In this document: one piece after another, positions 1 to 6,580 of the stretch
Numbering within the stretch: position 1 is the stretch's first letter
How the letters are laid out: each line of letters starts with the position of its first letter
NCBI GenBank assembly: GCA_900772775.1
Contig: CAAGRW010000153.1
Coordinates: 1-14,286 of the forward strand
Direction: 5' to 3'
Source of the DNA: Candidatus Rifleibacteriota bacterium
Lineage (GTDB): Bacteria > Vulcanimicrobiota > Xenobia > Xenobiales > Xenobiaceae
Length of the DNA: 14,286 nt
Made by a program: the position numbers and the translations under genes
The notes under the pieces: model-generated
What the model was told of the DNA's origin: nothing
What the model saw: only the letters and a program-made list of their open reading frames with translations
Database searches by the model: none

Positions 1-546
1 ACTGCTCAGCTTTTATCTTCTCTGTGGATTGGCCGTCCTAATAAAAGAGTACGTATAGGCGAGCCTTGGGATAGTCGCTGGGTAATTAACTATCCTTTGG
101 ATACTGTTTCTGGTAAGTCTTTAGTTTTAGAGCATCGCCTTAAATATTCTGTGGCCGATATTCGTCACGATGATAATGGCATGGATGTAGCTCAAATTAA
201 CTATGTAGGCTCTATCGTAGTTAGCCCCAAAGAGAAATTGCCGGAAAATATAGAAGTTTTGGGTAAAGGTCGTATTGAAGGCCAAGCTTATATGAATATA
301 AAAGACGGCTCTGTGATTGTGGCTGATGATAGAACCGTTTGGGTTTATGCAGTGCGCTTTTTAGATGAAGACATGGAAGACTTAAGAATTTTTGACCGTA
401 AGAGTCGTGTTTTCAGACCTAGAGTTGTGCCTAAGGCTGGAGCTGGATTCAGTAGTGCTATGCCTAAAGATGGAGAAGCTCCCGGACTTAATCAAGTGGA
501 AAAACAGTCTGGAACTGCTACTTCTAAAGCTGGTAGCAAAAAGTAG
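1..546 (+). CDS. 3' part of an unrecognised protein (5' end outside window)
   Basis: The reading frame is open from base 1, so the gene starts upstream of the window; 181 codons plus a TAG stop are visible. A TTG at 97 could be read as a start, but the frame continues unbroken upstream with protein-like content (ending in WVINYPLD just before it), so I treat it as internal. The visible part alternates hydrophobic and charged residues, as expected of a beta-rich fold. Its C-terminal tail is Ser/Gly/Lys-rich and ends in SKAGSKK, probably disordered. I do not recognise the family; the layout loosely recalls exported beta-sandwich proteins of unknown function, but no signal peptide can be checked here. 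A Rho-independent terminator follows at 583-630, so it is probably the last gene of its transcript. Confidence 0.7.
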   Translation, partial: TAQLLSSLWIGRPNKRVRIGEPWDSRWVINYPLDTVSGKSLVLEHRLKYSVADIRHDDNGMDVAQINYVGSIVVSPKEKLPENIEVLGKGRIEGQAYMNIKDGSVIVADDRTVWVYAVRFLDEDMEDLRIFDRKSRVFRPRVVPKAGAGFSSAMPKDGEAPGLNQVEKQSGTATSKAGSKK

Positions 547-582
547 TTTTTTTTGTCAATTTTTTAAGGCCTAGCTAAAAAA

Positions 583-630
583 GCAGGAAAACGTTCAAAG
601 CAAGCTAGAATATTCCTGCGGCTTCTTTTT
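583..630 (+). terminator. Rho-independent terminator after the partial gene
   Basis: GCAGGAA (583-589) pairs with TTCCTGC (613-619). A T-rich run (623-630) follows shortly after. The loop is long (about 23 nt) but may fold further. The T-run ends only about 30 nt before the ATG of the next gene, which argues that transcription of that gene begins inside or just after this terminator, or by readthrough. Confidence 0.6.
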
Positions 631-661
631 GTTGGGGGTGGGGGTATTTTCTTCCGACAAA

Positions 662-1102
662 ATGGCTGGGGCGGTTTTGATAACGAAACTTAGACGTTTT
701 TTAAGGTCTTCTCTTTTCATAAACGGTGCTTTTGGCGCAGTGTTGTTAGTCTTGCTCATTGTGGGTGTCTACTACGGTTGTGTGATTATTTCCGAACAAC
801 GCCAAGAGTATCGTGTTAAGTTGGCTCAGCTAGAAGAGTGCGAGCGCGATGTCGCTCAAGTTCAGGCCGAAGTCGATATCTTGGAAAAGAAGAAGGCTCG
901 TTTGCAGCAAGCCGACGGAGTAAAAGATGCGGCTAGGGAAAAATTGGGCATGGTGAACAAGGGCGAAGTAGCCTACGTAGTTAAAGGAATGCCCGATAAC
1001 GAAGCTGCTTCCAGCAGAAATAAAGTTTCTGCCGGAACTTACGAGCCAGGACGCAGGCCTTCAGGCTTTTTCTTCACTTTTTTCGGCCCTCTGATTTTCT
1101 AG
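662..1102 (+). CDS. DivIC/FtsB-like septum formation initiator protein
   Basis: A 146-residue bitopic membrane protein. It has a basic N-terminus (KLRRFLRSS), one membrane segment at about residues 22-44, a coiled coil at about 45-85 with heptad-like Leu/Val/Ile spacing, and then the family signature around residues 88-107 (KDAAREKLGMVNKGEVAYVV). In DivIC/FtsB proteins this architecture binds FtsL and FtsQ/DivIB in the divisome and promotes septal peptidoglycan synthesis. The Gly/Pro/Phe-rich tail (about 126-146) is unusual and of unknown role. I chose the ATG at 662 because the earlier in-frame TTG at 629 lies in the T-run of the preceding terminator. No clear Shine-Dalgarno site precedes it; a TATTTT box at 645-650 would give a very short leader. 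It could be called ftsB or divIC; synteny does not decide, so I give no symbol. Confidence 0.85.
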   Translation: MAGAVLITKLRRFLRSSLFINGAFGAVLLVLLIVGVYYGCVIISEQRQEYRVKLAQLEECERDVAQVQAEVDILEKKKARLQQADGVKDAAREKLGMVNKGEVAYVVKGMPDNEAASSRNKVSAGTYEPGRRPSGFFFTFFGPLIF

Positions 1103-1109
1103 TTTGCAA

Positions 1110-1169
1110 ATCAAAATAAAAAGCGGGTAAGCGAAATTTTTCTTTCACTTACCCGCTTTTTATTTTGAT
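1110..1169. terminator. Bidirectional Rho-independent terminator with 27-bp stem
   Basis: Bases 1110-1136 and 1143-1169 are inverted repeats with a single C/A mismatch and a 6-nt loop. The GC-rich core AGCGGGTAAG is flanked by A-runs on the left and T-runs on the right, so it reads as a terminator on both strands. It lies 8 nt after the DivIC/FtsB-like stop and about 34 nt after the converging L,D-transpeptidase stop, and so serves both. Confidence 0.92.
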
Positions 1170-1202
1170 AACGCTTCTTGACACCAACTTACTTTTTAGC
1201 TT

Positions 1203-2978
1203 TTAGGGCCAGTAGCGTTTGATAATAGGATCATCTTCATCGCCTTTAAATATGCACACTTGGGTACCGACATTGACACGTTCATAAAGATCTTCAATAT
1301 CAGGAATCGTCATGCGCATACAACCGTGAGAAGCCTTAGTACCAACAGTATCAGGATAAGGCGTACCGTGGAAGCCAACAGAGTCGCCAAAGCCAATCCA
1401 ACGTGTTCCTAACGGATTGTTAGGGCCTGGAGGAATTTGCTTGGCATCTTTTGCCCATTCAGAATTGGGAGGCAACCAAGTAGGATCTTTAGCCATATCG
1501 GAAATAAAGTAGGCTCCCAGAGGGGTAGGGTGTTCGTCAACTCCTATAGCTACTTGATAGTAGCGAGTATTGTTTGCTTCGTCGACTAATACCAAAGAAT
1601 ATTGGGATAAATTTACATATAAACGGGTGCTTAGAGCGCTGGTCACCAAAACGCCTGCTATACCATCTTGGCCTAAATTGGCTTCAGCTTGCAAGTGCAT
1701 GACCGCTTCTTGAGTTTTTTTGTCAAACTTACCTTTAACGTAACCCTCTTGTAAGTAGCCTCGCAAAGCCAAACGACGTTGCAACTCCGCAACATCATCG
1801 CCTACAGCTCCCAAGCCCAGGGGGGCTTGACCGTATTTCTCTGTAGTATTTACTCCAAAGGTGATACCACGTTTAGTCGATAAGCCAAAATTGTCATAAA
1901 CGATCACTTCAGCCAAGTGAGTGCCTTCGTAAAGCGTAGGCAATTTATAACGGTAGTTGAGTGTTTTGGGGGCAGAAACAGCCTGGGAAGGTGTTTCCGA
2001 ATTGGATTCACTTTCCTTAGATTGAGTCGAAACCACTTCTTTGCTCATCTGGCCGTCGGCTTCTACTTTAATTACAGTAAATTCCGTATTGTTGACGCTT
2101 TGGCGCAGAGCACCATCTACATAAATATCTAATTTGGCTACTCCAGAATCGGCATCGGTAGCTTTTATATCCAGAGTAAGATCTTTGCTTATGAAAATGG
2201 TGTAAGGATCCTTGGGACCGATATCTATCCGACCATAGCTCTTACCATTAGCTGCAGTTACTGGGGCTTGTTCGATAACTGGCTCTACGTGAGGAGGCTC
2301 AAAGTCGCAAATAAATTCGCGCTGGCCGGAAACTGAGTTGCCCGCTTCGTCATGGACATTCCAATTGATGGTGCATACTCCGCGTTTAGTGGGCAAAGTT
2401 AAGCAGAAAAAACCTTTTCCATTGGCTTGAGTGGTTACCGAATGCTCACCTATAGAGGCTGTAACTACTGCGCCTGGTTGATCGGCAGTGCCTTGCAAAG
2501 TAATTTTATTTTTATTTGATTTATAGCCGGCCACCGGGTGAGAAATGCTCACTTTGGGAGGTACCGTATCGATAACTATGAGCCAGCGTTCGTCATACTG
2601 TCCTGATTTTATGGCGAAAACATGTTCTCCATCAGCTAAAGCACTCGGCTTAGCTGAGGCTCGTCCCAACAACCAATCGTTGCCGACTTTGAGTTCTTGT
2701 CCGTCTACGGTAATTTGTATGGGTACCGGAGGTAGGCCGGAATAATTGACACAAAGCTCGGGAGCTGAATCGGCTATAGCCAATTTCATACCCACTTTAG
2801 GAGCTTGTGTAGCCAAATTCAAATCGCCTATAGTAACGCTGTCAATTTGAAAATGACCTGATTTATAAACATAAAGTGATATTAAAAGAAGCAGCGCAAA
2901 GCCGACAACTGCTAACGCTATGGGAAAAACTCCCCAAGCAAAGCTCTTCTTACTCTGCGCCGATTGACAAGTAGTCAT
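1203..2978 (-). CDS. Membrane-anchored L,D-transpeptidase with Ig-like and PG-binding domains
   Basis: A 591-residue envelope enzyme. In order: a short basic cytoplasmic tail, a signal-anchor membrane segment (about 13-38), two bacterial Ig-like regions (about 140-225 and 255-375; the first has the common PPKVSISHP / GTADQPGAVV / DEAGN pattern), a PG_binding_1 domain (about 386-450) and a C-terminal YkuD domain (about 452-585). The YkuD catalytic motif is complete: His537 in FHGTPYP, then SHGCMRM with His551, nucleophile Cys553 and the conserved Arg. Such enzymes form 3-3 meso-diaminopimelate cross-links or attach proteins to peptidoglycan; which one is not visible here. A Ser/Glu-rich linker (about 310-335) interrupts the second Ig-like region. 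The gene is last in the minus-strand cluster, 33 nt after the Nudix stop, with no strong ribosome-binding site. Confidence 0.93.
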   Translation of the reverse strand: MTTCQSAQSKKSFAWGVFPIALAVVGFALLLLISLYVYKSGHFQIDSVTIGDLNLATQAPKVGMKLAIADSAPELCVNYSGLPPVPIQITVDGQELKVGNDWLLGRASAKPSALADGEHVFAIKSGQYDERWLIVIDTVPPKVSISHPVAGYKSNKNKITLQGTADQPGAVVTASIGEHSVTTQANGKGFFCLTLPTKRGVCTINWNVHDEAGNSVSGQREFICDFEPPHVEPVIEQAPVTAANGKSYGRIDIGPKDPYTIFISKDLTLDIKATDADSGVAKLDIYVDGALRQSVNNTEFTVIKVEADGQMSKEVVSTQSKESESNSETPSQAVSAPKTLNYRYKLPTLYEGTHLAEVIVYDNFGLSTKRGITFGVNTTEKYGQAPLGLGAVGDDVAELQRRLALRGYLQEGYVKGKFDKKTQEAVMHLQAEANLGQDGIAGVLVTSALSTRLYVNLSQYSLVLVDEANNTRYYQVAIGVDEHPTPLGAYFISDMAKDPTWLPPNSEWAKDAKQIPPGPNNPLGTRWIGFGDSVGFHGTPYPDTVGTKASHGCMRMTIPDIEDLYERVNVGTQVCIFKGDEDDPIIKRYWP

Positions 2979-3011
2979 AATGTAATGTAAAAGCTGTCCG
3001 CTAAAATTCAG

Positions 3012-3545
3012 TTATGCTCTTTTATTTAACAAGAAATACAGACCTGTAAAAACTTTGAGATCGACTTGGATACCGGCAGCCATTTTTACTTTAAGCCATT
3101 CTTCGACGTCGTCCAGAGGGACTAAATGCACTTGGATTTTTTCACTGCTGTCACCGCCGCCGGGGCCCACTTTCTTGATATTTTGAGCCAAATAAAAAGT
3201 TATAATCTCTGAAGTAATGCCCGCTGAAGCCGGACCTTCGGTCAAATAGACCATCTTTTCGGCTCGGTAGCCGGTTTCTTCTTCCAACTCGCGTTGGGCC
3301 GCTTCTTCCAAACTTTCGGAATGGCAATCAGCTTTGTCTCCCACTAAGCCAGCCGGAAACTCAATAACTCTTCCGTGACAGGGAATACGTTCTTGTTCTA
3401 CCAGTACTACTTCTCCATTGGGAGTACAAGCTACCATAGCTACAATGCCGGTAACATTTTTGCTGCGCTGGGCATATTCCCAGCGTCCTTCGCGCACTAA
3501 ATTTATGAATTTGCCTGCATAAAGAATTTCTGTATTATTAGTCAT
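3012..3545 (-). CDS. Nudix hydrolase, ADP-ribose pyrophosphatase type
   Basis: A 177-residue cytoplasmic enzyme of normal family length. The Nudix helix is clear: E77-x7-REL-EEETGY (residues 77-93), with metal-binding glutamates at 86, 89 and 90. It is preceded by EFPAGL (62-67), typical of ADP-ribose/nucleoside-diphosphate-sugar pyrophosphatases, and followed by the GPASAGITSEIITFYLA segment (about 104-120), which resembles the family's SPG...E region. The expected reaction is Mg-dependent hydrolysis of ADP-ribose to AMP and ribose 5-phosphate; substrate choice is inferred. The loop between the PAG glycine (66) and E77 is ten residues where the classic motif has five. A GGAG ribosome-binding site (complement of 3556-3559) lies 10 nt before the ATG. 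The gene lies between the amidohydrolase and the L,D-transpeptidase. Confidence 0.88.
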   Translation of the reverse strand: MTNNTEILYAGKFINLVREGRWEYAQRSKNVTGIVAMVACTPNGEVVLVEQERIPCHGRVIEFPAGLVGDKADCHSESLEEAAQRELEEETGYRAEKMVYLTEGPASAGITSEIITFYLAQNIKKVGPGGGDSSEKIQVHLVPLDDVEEWLKVKMAAGIQVDLKVFTGLYFLLNKRA

Positions 3546-3587
3546 TGCAAATCATCTCCAAGAAGGCCGCTCAATTCTAGTCACTCA

Positions 3588-3622
3588 CTGCAAAACCTGC
3601 AGAAGAGCGACGGACGCTCTTT
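3588..3622. other. Two adjacent hairpins in the amidohydrolase-Nudix gap
   Basis: In the 94-nt gap, AAGAGCG (3603-3609) pairs with CGCTCTT (3615-3621) around a 5-nt loop, and CTGCA (3588-3592) pairs with TGCAG (3598-3602). Read in the direction of transcription (minus strand), no T-run follows the hairpins, so a complete terminator is unlikely. A transcript-processing or stability element, or partial attenuation before the Nudix gene, is possible. Confidence 0.45.
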
Positions 3623-3639
3623 CGAGCTAAAATAAGCTT

Positions 3640-4842
3640 TCACTGCTTAACTGATACGCTTTGGTATTTTTCGTCGATAATGTATTCTTGATAGCCGAAG
3701 CTCGGATCGGCACTGTAACCGGCTAACACTTCTTCTATAGTGAGAGCTTGCTCCGGAAAAGGAGGGAAGAGGGCGCTTTGTAAAGCTGGAGCCAATCCAG
3801 AAGGCATACCGTCTGATCCCCAAAGCAAGTCTTCTCCCGGCACAAAACCAACTTGATCGATAAGCATACGCAGTGGATTATTGTGTCGGCACAAAACTGA
3901 ACTGAGTTTGTCGGCATAAAATAACGAATCGCCGCTGAAATTAGGTTGCATACATAGCGTTATTCCCAATTGTTTGCACTCTTGAGCTTGGGCTAAAGTG
4001 ATAAATTGGCAATGCTCTAAGCGCAATTTAAAGCGACAGCCCGTCGGCTTAGAACAATAATTTTGCAAAACGCGCAGCACCTGAGCAATAGCTTCGTCTC
4101 CTATAGTATGTATGGCAGTATCTGCCTCCATAGCTATGCACTTTTGCAAAATGTTAGCCAGTTCGCTATCTTCGTAAATAAGAACCGGATGACCACCTCG
4201 AATGTAGCTTTCGCTTATAGCAGCGGTGCCAGCTCCTAAAGCACCGTCGGCAAAGAGCTTAAGGCGCATCCTTTTATCGCTTAGGCTGTCGCTTTCACGC
4301 CAAGGCCGTCTGGTTTCTACTTTAAAGCTTAAGCTAAGCTTATCGTCGCAAGCATAGGGAAGCGTATACATCATATCTTCGGCGCCATAAAGTCCGGCGC
4401 TGCGCCAATTACTTATGCACCGCTGAAAGGCCGGAACTAGACGCTCAGCACCCGTATCTAGAGCTGGACTTTCCGAGAAAAAGAAAAATAGTTTGGCCAT
4501 TTCTTTTTCGGCTTGTCTAGCGGTGCTAGGGTAAGGATCTATATGCACTTCTCTAAGTATGTCGGCGGCCTTAGCATTACAAGTGTAGCCGTGCAAACAA
4601 TTATTAAGAAAAACTAGCGGCGGAAAAGAGTGCAAATCGTTTTCGATAAGTTTTATAGCCTCATTGCGCAAACCGACAACCACAGTTAAAGCACTGCCTG
4701 GAGCGACACAAGAGCGCAAATAAGCCAGCATATCTTCTTTTGAAGTGTATTGACCGACATAAGGAAAGCAACTCAGCATAGCGCTGAAACTTAAGTGATT
4801 ATGATGGTCAAATATTAAAGGAAGACGCTCTGTGTATGACAT
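3640..4842 (-). CDS. Short amidohydrolase (amidohydrolase_3 / YtcJ-like)
   Basis: A 400-residue putative metal-dependent hydrolase of the amidohydrolase superfamily. The barrel motifs appear in family order: D12-x-H14-x-H16 near the N-terminus, K195 in LKLFADGALG, HTIGD with H245, RLEHCQ with H277, QPNF (299-302) and WGSDGMP with D344. These match the amidohydrolase_3 group of YtcJ-like enzymes, whose substrates are mostly unknown. Members are usually above 500 residues. This one starts almost at the HxH strand and ends soon after the last metal aspartate, so it lacks most of the beta-sandwich that normally precedes and follows the barrel. No signal peptide is seen, so it is probably cytoplasmic. 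It begins 12 nt after the upstream stop with no Shine-Dalgarno site, suggesting translational coupling. Confidence 0.83.
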   Translation of the reverse strand: MSYTERLPLIFDHHNHLSFSAMLSCFPYVGQYTSKEDMLAYLRSCVAPGSALTVVVGLRNEAIKLIENDLHSFPPLVFLNNCLHGYTCNAKAADILREVHIDPYPSTARQAEKEMAKLFFFFSESPALDTGAERLVPAFQRCISNWRSAGLYGAEDMMYTLPYACDDKLSLSFKVETRRPWRESDSLSDKRMRLKLFADGALGAGTAAISESYIRGGHPVLIYEDSELANILQKCIAMEADTAIHTIGDEAIAQVLRVLQNYCSKPTGCRFKLRLEHCQFITLAQAQECKQLGITLCMQPNFSGDSLFYADKLSSVLCRHNNPLRMLIDQVGFVPGEDLLWGSDGMPSGLAPALQSALFPPFPEQALTIEEVLAGYSADPSFGYQEYIIDEKYQSVSVKQ

Positions 4843-4854
4843 TGTGGTATTTGT

Positions 4855-5565
4855 TTATTTTTGGGGAGTTTTCTCCGGAACCCACAAGCTAAGCTTCAGA
4901 GTTTTATTTTCGATAGTAAATTCGGCGCGATCGCACTTGGGTTGGCTATTTTGATTATACTCAAAGACCTTACCCACAAGAACTTTTGGTTTAAGTTGAC
5001 CGCTAGGATTAGATAAAGTCTCGATCCAACGGGCGTGAGGGCCGTAATCTTGAGGCAATTTACTCCAATAAAAAGTATTACTGGAGTCTTTACTCATTAA
5101 ACACTGACTCGATTCATAAGTGAGAGTTTTCTTTTTGTTGTCCCAAGTCCAAATGGCAAAGACGGCGGGGCGAACATCTGAACGGGGAACGGAGACAAAT
5201 ATTTGAGGCTTGTTACCTTTTATCTGTCCAGCCATTTGTAAATCGGAAATACCCCACATAAAATAGCCCATAGCGCGAGCGTCTTCATATGAAGCTATCT
5301 CCGGGCTTCTACCCAGCACTTTTCCGTGGCGATCGGTTATTACTAATTTAGCAAAAGCGTTATTATCCTGATCGATCTTAAATACTTTCAGACTGATAGC
5401 TTCGCAATATCTATCGCCATCAAGATCGGCTCGTATAGTCTGTACGATTTGGCCGACTTTATAGGGCGGCTCCTGGTCGGCTTGAGCTTGGCTGGCAAAA
5501 TACAAACTTGCAACTAAAATTCCTAAACAAGCGGCACTCTTGCAAGCAAATTCTTTTAAAGACAT
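4855..5565 (-). CDS. Exported protein of unknown function with a DxDGD motif
   Basis: A 236-residue protein of unknown function. I chose the ATG at 5565: it gives a clean signal peptide (basic start MSLKEFACK, hydrophobic stretch about 11-25, cleavage motif AQA|D at 27-30) and has an AGGGGG ribosome-binding site 9 nt upstream. An ATG twelve codons earlier at 5601 would place that site inside the gene. Residues 46-55 read ADLDGDRYCE, like the calcium-binding DxDGDxxxE loops of FG-GAP/VCBS-type repeats, but only one copy is present. The rest looks beta-rich with several Trp residues. It heads the four-gene minus-strand cluster and overlaps or abuts the amidohydrolase transcriptionally. A role in the envelope is inferred only from export and from the L,D-transpeptidase in the same cluster. 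Confidence 0.8.
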   Translation of the reverse strand: MSLKEFACKSAACLGILVASLYFASQAQADQEPPYKVGQIVQTIRADLDGDRYCEAISLKVFKIDQDNNAFAKLVITDRHGKVLGRSPEIASYEDARAMGYFMWGISDLQMAGQIKGNKPQIFVSVPRSDVRPAVFAIWTWDNKKKTLTYESSQCLMSKDSSNTFYWSKLPQDYGPHARWIETLSNPSGQLKPKVLVGKVFEYNQNSQPKCDRAEFTIENKTLKLSLWVPEKTPQK

Positions 5566-5658
5566 AAGACAAAACCCCCTTAAAAAGATAAGGAAAAGCA
5601 TGTGTATCTTTGGCTAAGATCTATTTTTTCCCCTTGTCTATTTTGTTCACTTAGGAAC

Positions 5659-5710
5659 AAAAAAGCCCGGCGCTCTCAAGTTTAATATTAAGTACACCGG
5701 GTTGTTTTTT
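5659..5710. terminator. Rho-independent terminator after the cytoplasmic metallophosphoesterase
   Basis: CCCGG (5666-5670) pairs with CCGGG (5697-5701). The loop holds a further AT palindrome (TTAATATTAA). On the minus strand the stem is followed by CTTTTTTG; on the plus strand a T-run follows too. It lies about 20-70 nt after the minus-strand stop at 5732 and separates that gene from the four-gene cluster. Confidence 0.75.
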
Positions 5711-5731
5711 TTGTAAAGTAAATGACTTTTG

Positions 5732-6445
5732 CTAAAATAGTTCAGGCGGAGTTAACTCTTGGCCATTCCAAATTAGAGCCGGTTTAAAGTCTAAATAGTC
5801 GGCTGAAGTTAAGTAATAATTTACTCCATTTTGACTGTAACTCAAACCAGGTTTGGTGTAATTATGGATATGACCGAAAACACAAGCGTCTACTTTGTAT
5901 TTTTCCAGCAAAGCGCTAAACTGGCTAACTTGCATAGCGCCTGCTTGTGGAGGATAGTGCATCATAGCTAAGCGCAAACCGGCTTTAGGATCCAAACTTT
6001 TTAAGCCAAGCTCCAATCGGGCCAACTCACGCTGAAAAATTTTTTCGTCTTGAGCGTCGTATTCTGGAGAAGTTGGTAAGGCCCAACCACGTGAACCGCA
6101 AATACTGACCCCTTCAATATTGACGGAATCATTTTGGACAAACATAAGCTCAGGATAAGTATCGCGCAAACGGCTGATACTTTGCCACCAATAATCGTGA
6201 TTGCCTCTAATAAGCACTTTTTTACCACTTAAACCGGTAAGCCAATGTAGGTCTTGTTGCGCTTCAGGAGGGCGCATAGCCCAAGAAATATCGCCGGCTA
6301 CCAAAACAATATCGTCTTGTTTAACCAGGGCGTTCCAGTTGTCGGCAATTTTTTGCCAGTGGCAGCGCCACTTTTCGCCAAAAATATCCATGGCTTTATC
6401 ATTGCCGAAAGATAAATGTAAATCACTTAATGCGTAAATATTCAA
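5732..6445 (-). CDS. Cytoplasmic calcineurin-like metallophosphoesterase
   Basis: A 237-residue protein with all five metallophosphoesterase motifs: DLH (D8, H10), GDISWAM (D52), GNHDYWW (N82, H83), MHYPP (H163) and GHIHNY (H192, H194). These ligate a two-metal centre that hydrolyses phosphomono- or diesters. The GDISWAM and GNHDYWW wording matches a widespread bacterial group of predicted phosphohydrolases (COG1768 type, from memory) of unknown substrate. There is no signal peptide. The start is TTG at 6445; a downstream start would remove the DLH motif, and the next Met is residue 19. A perfect TATAAT lies only 9 nt upstream, so the mRNA is probably leaderless or nearly so. It is divergent from a second, secreted metallophosphoesterase of a different subgroup. 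Confidence 0.88.
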   Translation of the reverse strand: MNIYALSDLHLSFGNDKAMDIFGEKWRCHWQKIADNWNALVKQDDIVLVAGDISWAMRPPEAQQDLHWLTGLSGKKVLIRGNHDYWWQSISRLRDTYPELMFVQNDSVNIEGVSICGSRGWALPTSPEYDAQDEKIFQRELARLELGLKSLDPKAGLRLAMMHYPPQAGAMQVSQFSALLEKYKVDACVFGHIHNYTKPGLSYSQNGVNYYLTSADYLDFKPALIWNGQELTPPELF

Positions 6446-6454
6446 AACACCGCA

Positions 6455-6483
6455 ATTATACAGAGACTTATTTTTTTGCGCAA
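6455..6483 (-). promoter_or_regulatory. Promoter of the cytoplasmic metallophosphoesterase gene
   Basis: On the minus strand the -10 is a consensus TATAAT (6460 to 6455) and the -35 candidate is TTGCGC (6483 to 6478), with a 17-nt spacer. Predicted transcription start is about 6448, only some three bases before the TTG start codon. Confidence 0.6.
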
Positions 6484-6521
6484 GATAGGCAGAAAACTTT
6501 ATTTTTCGGTTTCTGTAAAGG

Positions 6522-6549
6522 TTGTCAAAAAGGCTTGCTAAAATATTGC
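6522..6549 (+). promoter_or_regulatory. Candidate promoter of the secreted metallophosphoesterase gene
   Basis: TTGTCA (6522-6527) is a good -35 with a 16-nt spacer to TATTGC (6544-6549). An alternative is the extended -10 TTGCTAAAAT (TG at 6536-6537, TAAAAT at 6539-6544). Both would give a leader of about 25-30 nt containing the GAAAGG site at 6566-6571 before the ATG. Confidence 0.4.
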
Positions 6550-6580
6550 AGTTAAAAATTTTTGTGAAAGGCCAACCAAT

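Noticed and set aside
629..661. TTG at 629 as the start of the DivIC/FtsB-like gene
   Set aside because: It lies in the T-run of the preceding terminator and adds an atypical Gly/Val stretch; ATG 662 gives a normal basic N-terminus.
3588..3622. Complete terminator between the amidohydrolase and Nudix genes
   Set aside because: Hairpins are present but no T-run follows in the direction of transcription.
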